Positions 28,975 through 38,963 of a DNA stretch of 64,000 nt are shown here, one piece after another. How positions within the stretch are numbered: position 1 is the stretch's first letter; each line of letters starts with the position of its first letter. Source of the DNA: Gammaproteobacteria bacterium. Lineage in GTDB: Bacteria > Pseudomonadota > Gammaproteobacteria > Burkholderiales > Burkholderiaceae_C. The stretch spans positions 248,001-312,000 of the forward strand of contig JAHJWB010000001.1 in the NCBI GenBank assembly GCA_018828125.1, in the 5' to 3' direction. The notes beneath the pieces are model-generated. The model did not search any database and was not told the DNA's origin. It was given only the letters and a program-made list of their open reading frames with translations. The position numbers and the translations under genes were made by a program.

Positions 28975-31900
28975 ATGTCATCTATTGATGTCAACAATGC
29001 ACCGGCCGCGGATGGGACACAGGGAGATCATGACCTGGGCCCATTGGCCTGGGTGCTCGACGAACTGCGCAAGTCTCTAGACGGAGCGGTCAAGGCCATG
29101 CGGCGTTTCGTGCGTGACGCCGAAGCCGCGCGGGAATCCGATTTGGCCGCGCTGGACGCTGGCCCCTTGCGTATTGCGCGCCAGCAGCTTCACCAAGCCT
29201 GCGGGGCACTGGAAATGGTGGGCATGGGTCCTCCAGCACTGGTTCTGCGGTCCATGGAGTCTGCTGTTCAAAAGTTTGTGCAGCGCCCGGAGACCTGCAG
29301 CGATGAGGCTGCTGCTGTCATCGAGCGCGCAAGCTTTGCGCTGATCGAATACCTGGAAACCGTGCTGGCGGGCAAGGTCACGTCACCCGTGGCGCTGTTT
29401 CCTCAGTATCGCGACGCACAGGCGCTGGCAGGTGCTGAGCGTGTGCACCCTGCCGATCTCTGGCCCGTGGAGCGCCGTTTCCGTGAACCAGAGGGCATGA
29501 TCGCAGCGACGCCACTGCCCTACGGTCCTGAAGCCCGTGCTCGCCTGGACTCCGCCGTTCTGAGGATCGTCAAGTCAGGCGACCTGAAAGCGGCCCGCAG
29601 TCTTCACGAGACCTGCCTCTGTTTTGTGGCAGCCCAACCCGATCGGCAGTCGCGCGCGTTCTGGAAGATTTGCGCAGGTTTTTTTGAAGCCTTCGGTGCG
29701 GGGCTGTTGCCCCCCGATGTGTACGTCAAACGCGTGGCATCGCGTGTACTGATGCAGTATGCGACGTTGGCCAAAGGTGACACGACCATTGCCGACCGCC
29801 TGGTCCAGGATTTGTTGTTCTTTTGCTCGCAGGCCAAGCCCGAAGAAGATTCTGCAGATGCATTACCTTCGTTGAACGCTGTGCGCCAGGCATTTGCGTT
29901 GGATCGTTTCAAGCCGGTGGATTACGAAGCAACGCGCTTCGGCCGTTTTGACCCTGCCTTGCTGACCCAGGCACGCAAGCGGATCGCGTCGGCGACGGAG
30001 ACATGGTCCGCATTGGCCGGTGGTGACCGCAACAAGCTCAAGCCCGCAGCAGATCAATTCAGTTTGGTGTGTGACTCCTTGCGCAAGCTCCACCCGGGCA
30101 GCGAAAGCCTGGCTCAGGCCCTGACCCATGCGGTCGACGCGACCACCCGTTCTGGCGAGCCTCCTTCAGCCGCTTTGGCCATGGAAGTCGCTACCTCCGT
30201 TTTGTACCTCCAGGCTGCGTTTGAAGAGCTGGATGCAGCAGATGAGCAGATGGAGGCACGTGCGGCGCGACTCGCGGAGCGACTGGATGTAGTCGCCGCT
30301 GGCGCAGAGCCCGAGCCACTGGAACAGTGGATGGAAGAGCTGTACCGCCGGGTCAGCGACAACCAGACCATGGGAAGCGTCGTTGACGAACTTCGCGCAA
30401 CCTTGGGTGAAGCAGAAAAGTCGCTGGATCAGTTTTTCCGCGATCCTCAGGACACAGCAGTTCTCGCAACGGTACCGGGCCACCTTGCGCAGATGCGCGG
30501 CGTGTTGTCGGTGTTGGGACTTGACCAGGCTTCGCTCGCTGTCGTGCGTATGCGTGACACGGTGGAGCGCTTGCTCATCAATGAAATCGCAGAGGAAGAT
30601 AGGCAAACCGCATTCGAGAAGCTGGGTAACAGTCTTGGGGCTCTCGGTTTCCTGATCGACATGCTCAGCTACCAGCGCACCATGGCGCGCAAGCTGTTTG
30701 TGTACGACGAAGAGCTAGGTGAGTTGCGCATATTGATGGGCAAGACGCGCGGTCGCGCCTCGGATGCCGTGGACGAAACACCCGTCAAGCTGGATGAGCG
30801 CTCGTCGATTCCATTGCCGGATGTCGTACCCCGATTCCCTGTGCCGGAGCCTGTCAGCGAACCTACTGATTTCGCTCCACTGCCCGATTTTGCAGCGGCC
30901 CCCGCGCCTTTGGCACATGCTGAGCCAGCCGCGTTGGCGCCAGAGATATCTTTCGACGCACCTCCTCCTTCAACGGAGAGTTCGCCGGTGCCCGCAGCGT
31001 TGCCGACGCCCGTCACCCGGCCCCTGGAAATCGAAGACGAACTATTGGAAGTGTTCCTCGAAGAGGCGCGCGAGGTCGTGGTTACGGGCCTTGCAGCCAT
31101 CGATGTGCTCAAGGATGAAGCTGGCAACCTCAGCGAGCAAACCACACTGCGCCGCGCTTTCCATACCCTCAAGGGTAGTTCGCGGATGGTCGGGCTGAAC
31201 GATTTTGGCGAAGCCGCGTGGTCGATGGAGCAATTGCTGAACGCCTGGTTGGCAGAGCAAAAGCCCATGCACCCCGAGTTGCTGCAGCTGTCGTCGGACG
31301 CAATGCGCGCTTTCAGCCGCTGGGCCGATGACATAGCGGCGGGTACAACGTCGGGCTGGAGCACGGAGGCGTTCCGCAAGTCTGCCGACGCGATGCGTCT
31401 GGATGGCAACTTTTTGCCATTGGCCGCGCCTGCAGAAGCAGACGCTTCTGCGGAGGTGATCGACGAATCCGCGATGGTTGTGGAAGCGCTGGATGAGGCG
31501 CCCGTGCCCGTTTTGGAACCCATGCCCGACGAGCAGCCGTTGGTGGCCTCAGAGTTGCCGCAGCCAGACGAAGAAGTGCTGGAGATGCCAGACTTCGAAT
31601 CCACCCAGCTGTCGGACCATGTTCCCGAGCAACCTGCAGAGGTTGCTGGTACCGCAGCGGACGTAGCAGAGGACATCGACTTCTCGGTGTTTGCTGCGGC
31701 TCTGAATGAGGCACCAGGCGAGCACCGGCCGGTGGATCCATCGAGTGCGGATTTTGTTCTGGATCTCGAACTTCCCGATCTAGAACCCGTGGCTGCGCCC
31801 ACTTCAGAAGCACAAACTTCTGCAAGCGCGCTGACATTGCCCGAGGCAGATTCCGAAGCGGCCGCTTCCTTACCGCCCACAGAGGCTTTCGATGTTGCCG

Positions 31901-34900
31901 ACCTGGACGCTGGCGCGCTCGCAGAGCTGGAAAGCATGCTGGACGCACCGCCTGAGGTGGAGGCGCTGGCGGATGTGCCTGCCGTCGATCCGGTTGTTTC
32001 AGAGTCGCTACCGGCTGCTCTGGATGCTCATGAAGCCCTGCCGCAAGAAGACGGTGCCAACGACGACGCGGTCAAGGTAATTGAGACTTTGCGCATCGGT
32101 ATCCCGCTGTACAACGTATACCTCAACGAAGCGGACGAATGGTCGCGCCGTCTGGTGACCTGCTTGCAGGAATGGGCGCTGGAGCTGCACCAACCCTTGC
32201 CTGATACCGCAGTGGCATTGGCGCACTCGCTGGCGGGCAGTTCCGCAACAGTGGGTTTCAATGCATTGTCGGAGTTGTCGCGTGTTCTAGAGCATGCCCT
32301 CCAGCACGTGCAACTGCAGTCGGGAGGTACCGAAGAGCAAGCGCAGGCGTTCATGGCCGCCGCCGACGACATTCGTCGCTTGTTGCACCAGTTTGCTGCG
32401 GGTTTCCTCAAAGAGCCCAGCCAAGAGGTGCTGGCGCAGTTGCGGGAGATTCTGGAATCCGAGGTAGACAACACTTTGTCGCCTCCGGAAGAGGAAGACG
32501 ACTTGCCACTGGAGCGCCAAGAAGCGGTGCAGGAACTCTCAGTTGCAGCACTTGCCGAACCCGAACCGATTGCGGAAGTCGCTCCGGAACCCGCCCCGCT
32601 TGTGGTACCGACAGGTCATGTAGCGCCCGCACTGTCCGTTGTTACGCACGACGTTGACCATGACCAACAGGTTGACAACGCGATTGCACATGCCATTGCA
32701 ATGGGTTCGGACGTTGACGACGATATCGACGCCATTGACGTCATCGATCCAGATCTGTTCCCGATTTTTGAGGAAGAGGCCGCAGAGTTGTTGCCTCAGC
32801 TCGGCGGCGCGTTGCGTCAATGGGCTTCACGGCCGGATAACCTCGGTGCCCGCAGTGAAGTGTTGCGAGCATTGCACACACTCAAAGGCAGCTCGCGATT
32901 GGCGGGCGCAATGCGGCTGGGTGAAATGGCCCACCGCTTGGAGTCCGCCATCGAGCAACTCGATGCGGATACCGTCACCTCAGACCAGATTGAGCCGCTG
33001 CAAGGAAGCTTTGACGGGCTGCAGGCAAACTTTGAAGCACTGCGCGCCATTGGCCAGAGTCCCGCAGATACCGTGACGTCTGTGCCGGTGGAGCCCGCGG
33101 GTTCCAGTGCGCCAGCGGCTGACACCGCTGCAGCCGCTCCGGCTACCGCCGGCGGCGTGGCGAGGCCTTCTGCGCCTTCGGTGCGTCTGCCCGGCCCATC
33201 ACAACTTGCGCCTTTGCGGGCGGCGGCCAGTCAGTCGGTGCGCGTGCGCGCCCAATTGCTGGACCGCCTGGTCAATCAGGCGGGTGAGGTAATGATCAGT
33301 CGCTCGCGTCTGGATGTTCGCCTCGGTCAGTTCCGCAGTTCGCTGACAGACCTGTCCGGCAACTTGGACCGCTTGCGCCAGCAGTTGCGTGACATCGAAG
33401 TGCAGGCCGAATCACAGATGCAGTCGCGTCTGGCGCTGTCCAAGGATTCCGCCGCCGGGTTCGATCCCCTGGAATTCGACCGATTCACGCGCGTGCAGGA
33501 GCTCACCCGCATGATGGCCGAATCGGTCAACGACGTGGCCACCGTGCAGCGCAACCTCCAGCGTGCCATGGAAGGCGCTGAAGACGATCTGATTGCTCAA
33601 GGTCGCCAAGCGCGGGAGCTGCAGCGCGATCTGTTGCGCACTCGCATGGTGGAGTTCGAAGGCATCTCCGAACGACTCTACGCCGTGGTACGACAGGCGT
33701 CCAAAGAAACTGGCAAACAGATCAAACTGGACATTACCGGCGGCTCCATTGAAATGGACCGCGGCGTGCTGGACCGCATGACACCGGCGTTCGAACACTT
33801 GCTTCGTAACTGTGTCGCCCATGGCATCGAAGATCCAGAAGTCCGGACAGCCGCAGGCAAACCTGCATCGGGCACGATCACGATTGATCTGCACCATGAA
33901 GGCAATGACGTGTCGGTGGAGTTCCGCGACGACGGCGCAGGTCTGAACCTGCCCCGCATCCGCGAGAAGGCTCTGGCACAGGGCCTCGTGAACACTGATG
34001 TGGAACTGAGCGATGCGGACGCTGCAAACCTGATCTTTATGCCAGGGTTCTCCACCGCTTCCGAGGTCACGGGCTTGTCAGGGCGCGGTATTGGTATGGA
34101 CGTCGTGCGCGCCGAGATCAACGCTTTGGGTGGTCGCATTGAAACCTCGACCGAAATGGGCAAAGGCGCCGCCTTCCGGATGGTGCTGCCACTGACCACC
34201 GCGGTGACCCAGGTGGTGATGCTGCGCGCGGGCGACTTGGCCGTGGGGGTTCCCGCCAGCGTGGTGGAAATTGTGCGTCGCACTTCGGCTGCCGACCTTG
34301 AAGAGGCTTACCGCACGGGCACCTTTGATGACGGCATGGAAAAATTGCCGTTCTTCTGGTCCGGCGCTTTGCTTCAGGCCTCCGCCCGGAGCTATGAACC
34401 GGGCGGAAAGTCTCGCCCTGTGGTGATCTTCCGCAGCGCCGCACAGCGCATTGCGATGCACGTGGACGAAGTTTTGGGCAACCAGGAAGTGGTGGTGAAG
34501 AACCTGGGTCCTCAGCTGTCGCGTTTGCCGGGGCTCGCCGGAATGTCGGTGCTGGCTTCGGGTGCTGTGGTGTTGATCTACAACCCTGTGGCGTTGGCAA
34601 CGGTGTACGGTGATCAGGTTCGCGCTTCCAGCGTGGGGCTGCCACCGGTGCTTGAGGCAGGTGGCACGGGTGCTGGCAAGTCGGTGGTTTCGTCACAACT
34701 GGCTGGCCCCAGCCAGGTGCCACTGGTGTTGGTGGTGGATGATTCGATCACGGTGCGCCGTGTGACCCAGCGTCTGCTGCAGCGCGAAGGTTACCGGGTG
34801 GCGCTCGCCGCAGACGGCCTCCAGGCGTTGGAGCGTTTGCAGGAAGAGCGCCCCACCGTAGTGCTGTCGGACATCGAAATGCCCCGCATGGACGGATTCG

Positions 34901-35100
34901 ACCTGGCGCGCAACATCCGCGCAGATGGCGCTCTGCGTGATCTGCCCATCATCATGATCACTTCGCGCATCGCTGAAAAGCACCGCGAGCATGCGATGGA
35001 GCTGGGCGTCAACCACTACCTGGGCAAGCCTTATTCGGACGAAGAACTGCTGAGCCTGATTCAGCACTACGCCCGCCTCGCTGCCGCCGCAGAGGTTTGA
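28975..35100 (+). CDS. chpA: ChpA-type hybrid chemosensory histidine kinase (multi-Hpt, CheA, REC)
   Basis: Giant kinase of 2041 residues controlling type IV pili. Three phospho-transfer motifs are clear: FHTLKGSSRMVGL (His near 730), LAHSLAGSSATVGF (near 1083) and LHTLKGSSRLAGAMRLGEMAHRLE (near 1301). Earlier helical bundles (QLHQACGALEMVGM near 65; PGHLAQMRGVLSVLGLD near 505) look like Hpt domains without the histidine. Acidic Ala/Pro-rich linkers separate them (620-690, 820-1020). From about 1410: dimerisation (QSVRVRAQLLDRLVNQAGEVMISRSRL), ATPase (TPAFEHLLRNCVAHGIEDP; GRGIGMDVVRAEINALGG), a CheW domain, and a C-terminal receiver (LVVDDSITVRRV; LSDIEMPRMDGF; YLGKPYSDEEL). It follows pilJ by 44 bp and precedes pilU. 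Confidence 0.94.
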   Translation: MSSIDVNNAPAADGTQGDHDLGPLAWVLDELRKSLDGAVKAMRRFVRDAEAARESDLAALDAGPLRIARQQLHQACGALEMVGMGPPALVLRSMESAVQKFVQRPETCSDEAAAVIERASFALIEYLETVLAGKVTSPVALFPQYRDAQALAGAERVHPADLWPVERRFREPEGMIAATPLPYGPEARARLDSAVLRIVKSGDLKAARSLHETCLCFVAAQPDRQSRAFWKICAGFFEAFGAGLLPPDVYVKRVASRVLMQYATLAKGDTTIADRLVQDLLFFCSQAKPEEDSADALPSLNAVRQAFALDRFKPVDYEATRFGRFDPALLTQARKRIASATETWSALAGGDRNKLKPAADQFSLVCDSLRKLHPGSESLAQALTHAVDATTRSGEPPSAALAMEVATSVLYLQAAFEELDAADEQMEARAARLAERLDVVAAGAEPEPLEQWMEELYRRVSDNQTMGSVVDELRATLGEAEKSLDQFFRDPQDTAVLATVPGHLAQMRGVLSVLGLDQASLAVVRMRDTVERLLINEIAEEDRQTAFEKLGNSLGALGFLIDMLSYQRTMARKLFVYDEELGELRILMGKTRGRASDAVDETPVKLDERSSIPLPDVVPRFPVPEPVSEPTDFAPLPDFAAAPAPLAHAEPAALAPEISFDAPPPSTESSPVPAALPTPVTRPLEIEDELLEVFLEEAREVVVTGLAAIDVLKDEAGNLSEQTTLRRAFHTLKGSSRMVGLNDFGEAAWSMEQLLNAWLAEQKPMHPELLQLSSDAMRAFSRWADDIAAGTTSGWSTEAFRKSADAMRLDGNFLPLAAPAEADASAEVIDESAMVVEALDEAPVPVLEPMPDEQPLVASELPQPDEEVLEMPDFESTQLSDHVPEQPAEVAGTAADVAEDIDFSVFAAALNEAPGEHRPVDPSSADFVLDLELPDLEPVAAPTSEAQTSASALTLPEADSEAAASLPPTEAFDVADLDAGALAELESMLDAPPEVEALADVPAVDPVVSESLPAALDAHEALPQEDGANDDAVKVIETLRIGIPLYNVYLNEADEWSRRLVTCLQEWALELHQPLPDTAVALAHSLAGSSATVGFNALSELSRVLEHALQHVQLQSGGTEEQAQAFMAAADDIRRLLHQFAAGFLKEPSQEVLAQLREILESEVDNTLSPPEEEDDLPLERQEAVQELSVAALAEPEPIAEVAPEPAPLVVPTGHVAPALSVVTHDVDHDQQVDNAIAHAIAMGSDVDDDIDAIDVIDPDLFPIFEEEAAELLPQLGGALRQWASRPDNLGARSEVLRALHTLKGSSRLAGAMRLGEMAHRLESAIEQLDADTVTSDQIEPLQGSFDGLQANFEALRAIGQSPADTVTSVPVEPAGSSAPAADTAAAAPATAGGVARPSAPSVRLPGPSQLAPLRAAASQSVRVRAQLLDRLVNQAGEVMISRSRLDVRLGQFRSSLTDLSGNLDRLRQQLRDIEVQAESQMQSRLALSKDSAAGFDPLEFDRFTRVQELTRMMAESVNDVATVQRNLQRAMEGAEDDLIAQGRQARELQRDLLRTRMVEFEGISERLYAVVRQASKETGKQIKLDITGGSIEMDRGVLDRMTPAFEHLLRNCVAHGIEDPEVRTAAGKPASGTITIDLHHEGNDVSVEFRDDGAGLNLPRIREKALAQGLVNTDVELSDADAANLIFMPGFSTASEVTGLSGRGIGMDVVRAEINALGGRIETSTEMGKGAAFRMVLPLTTAVTQVVMLRAGDLAVGVPASVVEIVRRTSAADLEEAYRTGTFDDGMEKLPFFWSGALLQASARSYEPGGKSRPVVIFRSAAQRIAMHVDEVLGNQEVVVKNLGPQLSRLPGLAGMSVLASGAVVLIYNPVALATVYGDQVRASSVGLPPVLEAGGTGAGKSVVSSQLAGPSQVPLVLVVDDSITVRRVTQRLLQREGYRVALAADGLQALERLQEERPTVVLSDIEMPRMDGFDLARNIRADGALRDLPIIMITSRIAEKHREHAMELGVNHYLGKPYSDEELLSLIQHYARLAAAAEV

Positions 35101-35186
35101 CCTCTTTGTCACGCCCCTTCCTGCGAAGGAGGGGGCATGCAGTCTTCTCCTGACGTCTTTTTCGCCAACCATTTGTGCCCTCTCCT

Positions 35187-36377
35187 ATGGATTCTGTGAA
35201 TCAATCAGGGGTCTCGTTGGACGCCAAGGCCCCGGCTCCTTATGGGGACAGCCGCTTGCTGGCGTGTTTGGCACTGGTGGCCCGCGAGCGAGCATCCGAT
35301 CTCTTTCTGTTGGCCGGGGCCCCGCCCACTGTCAAACGACAGGGCGCGTTTTTGCCCATCAGCCAGCAGGTGCTGAAGGCGCAAGACATTCGTACCATGG
35401 CCTACTCGATCATGGGCAAGGCACAGCACCATGAGTTTGAATCCACCATGGAGTGCGATTTCTCGTATGCGACGGCGGAGGGGGATCGTTTCCGTGTCAA
35501 TGTTCACTTGCAGCGCGGCCAGGTGGGCATGGTGATTCGCCATGTGGCTGGCAGCATTGCCAGCTTGGATGAGTTGGGCTTGCCCCAAGTGTTGAAGGAT
35601 CTGGCTTTCCTCAAAGGCGGGCTTATCCTCACGGTGGGGTCGGCGGGGTCCGGCAAGACCACCACACTGGCCGCGTTGATAGACCATCGCAACACCAATG
35701 AGAGTGGTCACATTCTCACCATCGAAGATCCCATCGAGTATCTGCATCCGCACAAAAAGTCACTGATCACGCAGCGTGAAGTGGGTATCGACACGCGCTC
35801 GTACGACGAAGCCCTGCGCCGCGCAATGCGCGAGGCACCCAACGTGATAATGATCGGGGAGATTCGAGACCGCGCCACCATGCAGCACGCGCTGCACTAC
35901 GCCGAGTCTGGGCACCTTTGTGTGTCTACGCTGCATGCCCACAACGCCAATCAGGCGGTGCAACGCATTCTCAATTTTTTCCCGGAGCATGCGCACAAGC
36001 AATTGCAGATGGACCTATCGCTCAATCTGCGGGCGGTAGTGGCACAACGCTTGATCAAGGGCATTCAGGGCCGACTGGTGCCCGCCACCGAGATCATGTT
36101 GCTCACCCCTTATGTAGCGGACCTGATTCAGAAGGGGCAGGTCGACGAACTCAAAACCGCCATCAACCGCGGTACAGAGCAGGGCATGTGCAGTTTTGAC
36201 CAGTCCCTGTTCAAGTTGGTCGAGTCCGGTGCCATTTCTGCCGAAGAGGCGATTGCCCATGCGGACAATCGCACTGACCTTTCTCTCAAGCTGCGTCTGG
36301 CCGCAGGCGGCACACTGAGCGTGGATGGCATGAGCATGAGCGCGCAACAGGCAGCGGCAGCACCCAACAGTCGGTGA
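35187..36377 (+). CDS. pilU: Twitching motility ATPase PilU
   Basis: Accessory pilus-retraction ATPase, 396 residues. Walker A is GSAGSGKTTT (PilT has GPTGSGKS), the Asp box is IEDPIEYLHPHKKSLITQREVGIDT, Walker B is VIMIGEIRDRATMQHAL and the His box STLHAHNANQAVQRIL. The C-terminal part is longer than in PilT, as expected of PilU. The ATG at 35187 was chosen; GTG at 35175 is in frame four codons earlier, and neither has a strong ribosome binding site. pilT is not adjacent. It lies 86 bp after chpA. Confidence 0.92.
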   Translation: MDSVNQSGVSLDAKAPAPYGDSRLLACLALVARERASDLFLLAGAPPTVKRQGAFLPISQQVLKAQDIRTMAYSIMGKAQHHEFESTMECDFSYATAEGDRFRVNVHLQRGQVGMVIRHVAGSIASLDELGLPQVLKDLAFLKGGLILTVGSAGSGKTTTLAALIDHRNTNESGHILTIEDPIEYLHPHKKSLITQREVGIDTRSYDEALRRAMREAPNVIMIGEIRDRATMQHALHYAESGHLCVSTLHAHNANQAVQRILNFFPEHAHKQLQMDLSLNLRAVVAQRLIKGIQGRLVPATEIMLLTPYVADLIQKGQVDELKTAINRGTEQGMCSFDQSLFKLVESGAISAEEAIAHADNRTDLSLKLRLAAGGTLSVDGMSMSAQQAAAAPNSR

Positions 36378-36438
36378 CTTACGCATCCGCGGGAATGCGG
36401 GGCTGAAGAGATTTATGGCTGCGCTGCCGACCCTGGCA

Positions 36439-37926
36439 CTAGTCAGCGGCTGCAGCCTTCACCACCGCATAACGTTCCAGCGTGCGCTTCCTGGCGACGT
36501 CATGGTCCACCACGGGCAACGGATAGTTGCCACCCAGCCGAACGTCTGCGTCCTGCAGTTCCAGCGGGCGCGCCAGCCATGGTGCGTGCAGCGCCTTGGC
36601 TGGCAGCCCCGCCAGCTGTGGCAGGTAGCGGCGAATGAATTTGCCATCGGGGTCAAATTTCTCGCTCTGGCTGACGGGATTGAAGATGCGGAAATAGGGT
36701 TGGGCGTCGCATCCGCTGGAACTGGCCCACTGCCAGCCCCCATTGTTGGCCGACAGATCAAAGTCATTGAGGTGCGTGGCAAAGTAGGCCTCGCCCCAGC
36801 GCCAGTCGATGCCCAAATCTTTCACCAGAAAGCTCGCCACCACCATGCGCAGGCGGTTGTGCATGTACCCCGTCTGGTTGATCTGCGCCATGGCGGCGTC
36901 CACCAGCGGATAACCCGTGCGGCCCTCGCACCACGCGGCAAACAGCGCATCGGCCTCGTTGCCAGACTCCCACTGGATCGCGTCATAAGCCGGCTTAAAG
37001 CTGTTGCCCACCACATGCGGATGGTGGTGCAGGATCTGAAAATAAAAGTCGCGCCAGATCAACTCGTTGAGCCAGGTCGTGGCGCCCGGGTTGCCCCCCA
37101 GCATCAGGCGGTGCGCGGTGCGTGCCAGCAGGCGGGGCGAGATGGTGCCAAAACGCAGGTGCACGCTGAGGTAGCTGGGGCCCTTGACGGCCGGAAAGTT
37201 GCGCGCGTCGTCGTAGTGCTCGACGCGGTTCAGGAAATCGTCAAACAGTTGCTGTGCGCCGCTGGCTCCTGTGGGCAGCCGCAGTTGGGAAAGGGCTGTG
37301 GCCTCGAAACCCAGTGATGCCAGCGTTCGCACTGCTTGGCAGTGCTCTCGCGGGCGCGGAGCGAGGTGATGTGCATGGTGCTCCACGGGGTAGCTCTTGA
37401 GCTGGAAGGCGTCGACCTTTTTGAGCCACGCGTTCTTATAGGGCGTGAATACGCTGTACGAGTTGCCGGTCTGCGTCAGCACCTCGCTACGTTCCAAAAC
37501 GCTATGGTCTTTGAAGGTGTGGAAGGCTCTGCCAGCGGCGGCCAGCCGCGTGCGCACCAGACTGTCGCGCGCGAGCGCCTGGGGCTCGTCGTCGTGGTTG
37601 GCAAACACGGCTTGCACACCCAGGGTGGTGGCCAGAGCAGGAATGGCGTCGCTCGCCACCGCGTGCAACACGATCAAGCCGCCCTGCGCCTTGCCAGAAA
37701 GCGTGCGCAGTGATTCGTCGAGTTCGACCAGTGCCTCGCGGATGAACTCCACTCTACGGTCGGCCTTTGGAAGGGTATCCAGGATTTCGCGGTCAAATAC
37801 AAAGGCGCAAAACACCTCTTGGCACTGCGTGAGTGCGCGGTACAGGGCGGCCTGGTCGTGCGCGCGCAGGTCACGGCGAAACCAGACAAGACCGCTGGGG
37901 TACGAAGGCTCGGGGGAGGGGACCAT
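36439..37926 (-). CDS. phrB: Deoxyribodipyrimidine photolyase
   Basis: Light-driven repair of cyclobutane pyrimidine dimers; class I photolyase of 495 residues. The N-terminal antenna domain starts GLVWFRRDLRAHDQAALYRA. The FAD domain has YLSVHLRFGTISPR, TWLNELIWRDFYFQILHHHP, CEGRTGYPLVDAAMAQINQTGYMHNRLRMVVASFLVKDLGIDWRWGEAYFATHLNDFDLSANNGGWQWASSSGCDAQPYFRIFNP, all canonical. It diverges from yqgE over 21 bp, leaving little room for separate promoters. The start chosen is the Met 11 residues before GLVWFRRDLR. Confidence 0.95.
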   Translation of the reverse strand: MVPSPEPSYPSGLVWFRRDLRAHDQAALYRALTQCQEVFCAFVFDREILDTLPKADRRVEFIREALVELDESLRTLSGKAQGGLIVLHAVASDAIPALATTLGVQAVFANHDDEPQALARDSLVRTRLAAAGRAFHTFKDHSVLERSEVLTQTGNSYSVFTPYKNAWLKKVDAFQLKSYPVEHHAHHLAPRPREHCQAVRTLASLGFEATALSQLRLPTGASGAQQLFDDFLNRVEHYDDARNFPAVKGPSYLSVHLRFGTISPRLLARTAHRLMLGGNPGATTWLNELIWRDFYFQILHHHPHVVGNSFKPAYDAIQWESGNEADALFAAWCEGRTGYPLVDAAMAQINQTGYMHNRLRMVVASFLVKDLGIDWRWGEAYFATHLNDFDLSANNGGWQWASSSGCDAQPYFRIFNPVSQSEKFDPDGKFIRRYLPQLAGLPAKALHAPWLARPLELQDADVRLGGNYPLPVVDHDVARKRTLERYAVVKAAAAD

Positions 37927-37947
37927 GTTCACCGTTAAAATTGACAG

Positions 37948-38547
37948 ATGTCTTTCGATTCTGCGCCCATCAACCTGACGCATCACTTCCTGATTGCGAT
38001 GCCCGGTCTGGAAGATGAGTCTTTCTCCCGCAGCGTCGTTTACCTGTGCGAGCACAGCGAGCGCGGTGCGCTCGGCCTCATCATCAACAAGCCCTCAGAC
38101 ATTACCCTTAAAGGTCTTTTCGACAAGGTAGACCTGTCGTTGCGCCGCGAAGACCTCACCCGGGAGCCCGTGTTCCAGGGCGGCCCGGTGCAGACGGAGC
38201 GTGGCTTTGTATTGCATGAACCCATGCTCATGGACAAGGCGGAAACCGACGAATCGGCCTATGCCTCCACCATGACCATCCCGGGCGGGCTGGAGATGAC
38301 CACCTCCAAGGACGTGCTGGAAGCGCTTTCTACGGGAGCGGGGCCCCGGCGGGTGCTCATCACGCTGGGGTATTCGTCCTGGGGTGAGGGCCAGCTTGAA
38401 TCGGAACTGGCCGAAAACGCCTGGCTCACGGTGGCCGCCGATCTGTCCGTGATCTTCGACACCCCCGTGCCCGAGCGTTACGACCGCGCCCTGGCGCTGC
38501 TCGGCCTCAAGGCATGGATGTTGTCGCCCGAAGCGGGGCACGCATGA
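37948..38547 (+). CDS. yqgE: YqgE/AlgH family protein (UPF0301)
   Basis: 199-residue conserved protein of unknown biochemical role. Typical stretches: NLTHHFLIAMPGLEDESFSRSVVYLCEHSERGALGLIINKP, FQGGPVQTERGFVLHE, ALSTGAGPRRVLITLGYSSWGEGQLESELAENAWL. It heads the run yqgE-ruvX-pyrR-pyrB; its stop overlaps the ruvX start (ATGA), which is a common arrangement in proteobacteria. Confidence 0.94.
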   Translation: MSFDSAPINLTHHFLIAMPGLEDESFSRSVVYLCEHSERGALGLIINKPSDITLKGLFDKVDLSLRREDLTREPVFQGGPVQTERGFVLHEPMLMDKAETDESAYASTMTIPGGLEMTTSKDVLEALSTGAGPRRVLITLGYSSWGEGQLESELAENAWLTVAADLSVIFDTPVPERYDRALALLGLKAWMLSPEAGHA

Positions 38548-38963
38548 CCGGCTTGCCCGCTCAGCCCGCCGTTCCCGCGCATTTCCAGACTTTTCTTGCT
38601 TTCGATTTTGGCCTCAAGCGCACCGGCGTAGCTTCGGGCAATCGCATGCTGCGTGGCGCCACGCCCCAAGCGACCATCAAGGCTGAGGGCGACGCCCGAT
38701 TTTTGCAAGTGGCGCAGCGCATCAAGGAATGGCAACCCGACGCACTGGTGATCGGCGTGCCTTACCACCCCGATGGCGCGAGCCACGAGAACACCGAGCG
38801 CGCGCTCAAGTTCGGCCGCCAGTTGCGCGGCCGTTTTGGCTTGCAGGTGTTCGAGGTGGACGAGCGCTACAGCACCACCGAGGCCATCGCGGGTGGTGCC
38901 AAGGATGCAGACGCTGCGTCGGCCTGCATCATCCTGGAACAGTTTTTGAGGAATCTTCCATGA
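38544..38963 (+). CDS. ruvX: Holliday junction resolvase-like RuvX (YqgF)
   Basis: RNase H-fold nuclease, 139 residues, implicated in 16S rRNA 5' processing or recombination. FLAFDFGLKRTGVASGN carries the first catalytic Asp; DALVIGVPYHPDGASHENTERALKFGRQLRGRFGLQVFEVDERYSTTEA carries the second acidic site; the end is KDADAASACIILEQFL. Starts and stops overlap its neighbours by ATGA on both sides. Confidence 0.93.
   Translation: MTGLPAQPAVPAHFQTFLAFDFGLKRTGVASGNRMLRGATPQATIKAEGDARFLQVAQRIKEWQPDALVIGVPYHPDGASHENTERALKFGRQLRGRFGLQVFEVDERYSTTEAIAGGAKDADAASACIILEQFLRNLP

Noticed and set aside
35114-35137. C-rich/G-rich hairpin after chpA as a terminator
   Set aside because: The stem is imperfect and has no T-run; pilU follows closely and is probably co-transcribed.
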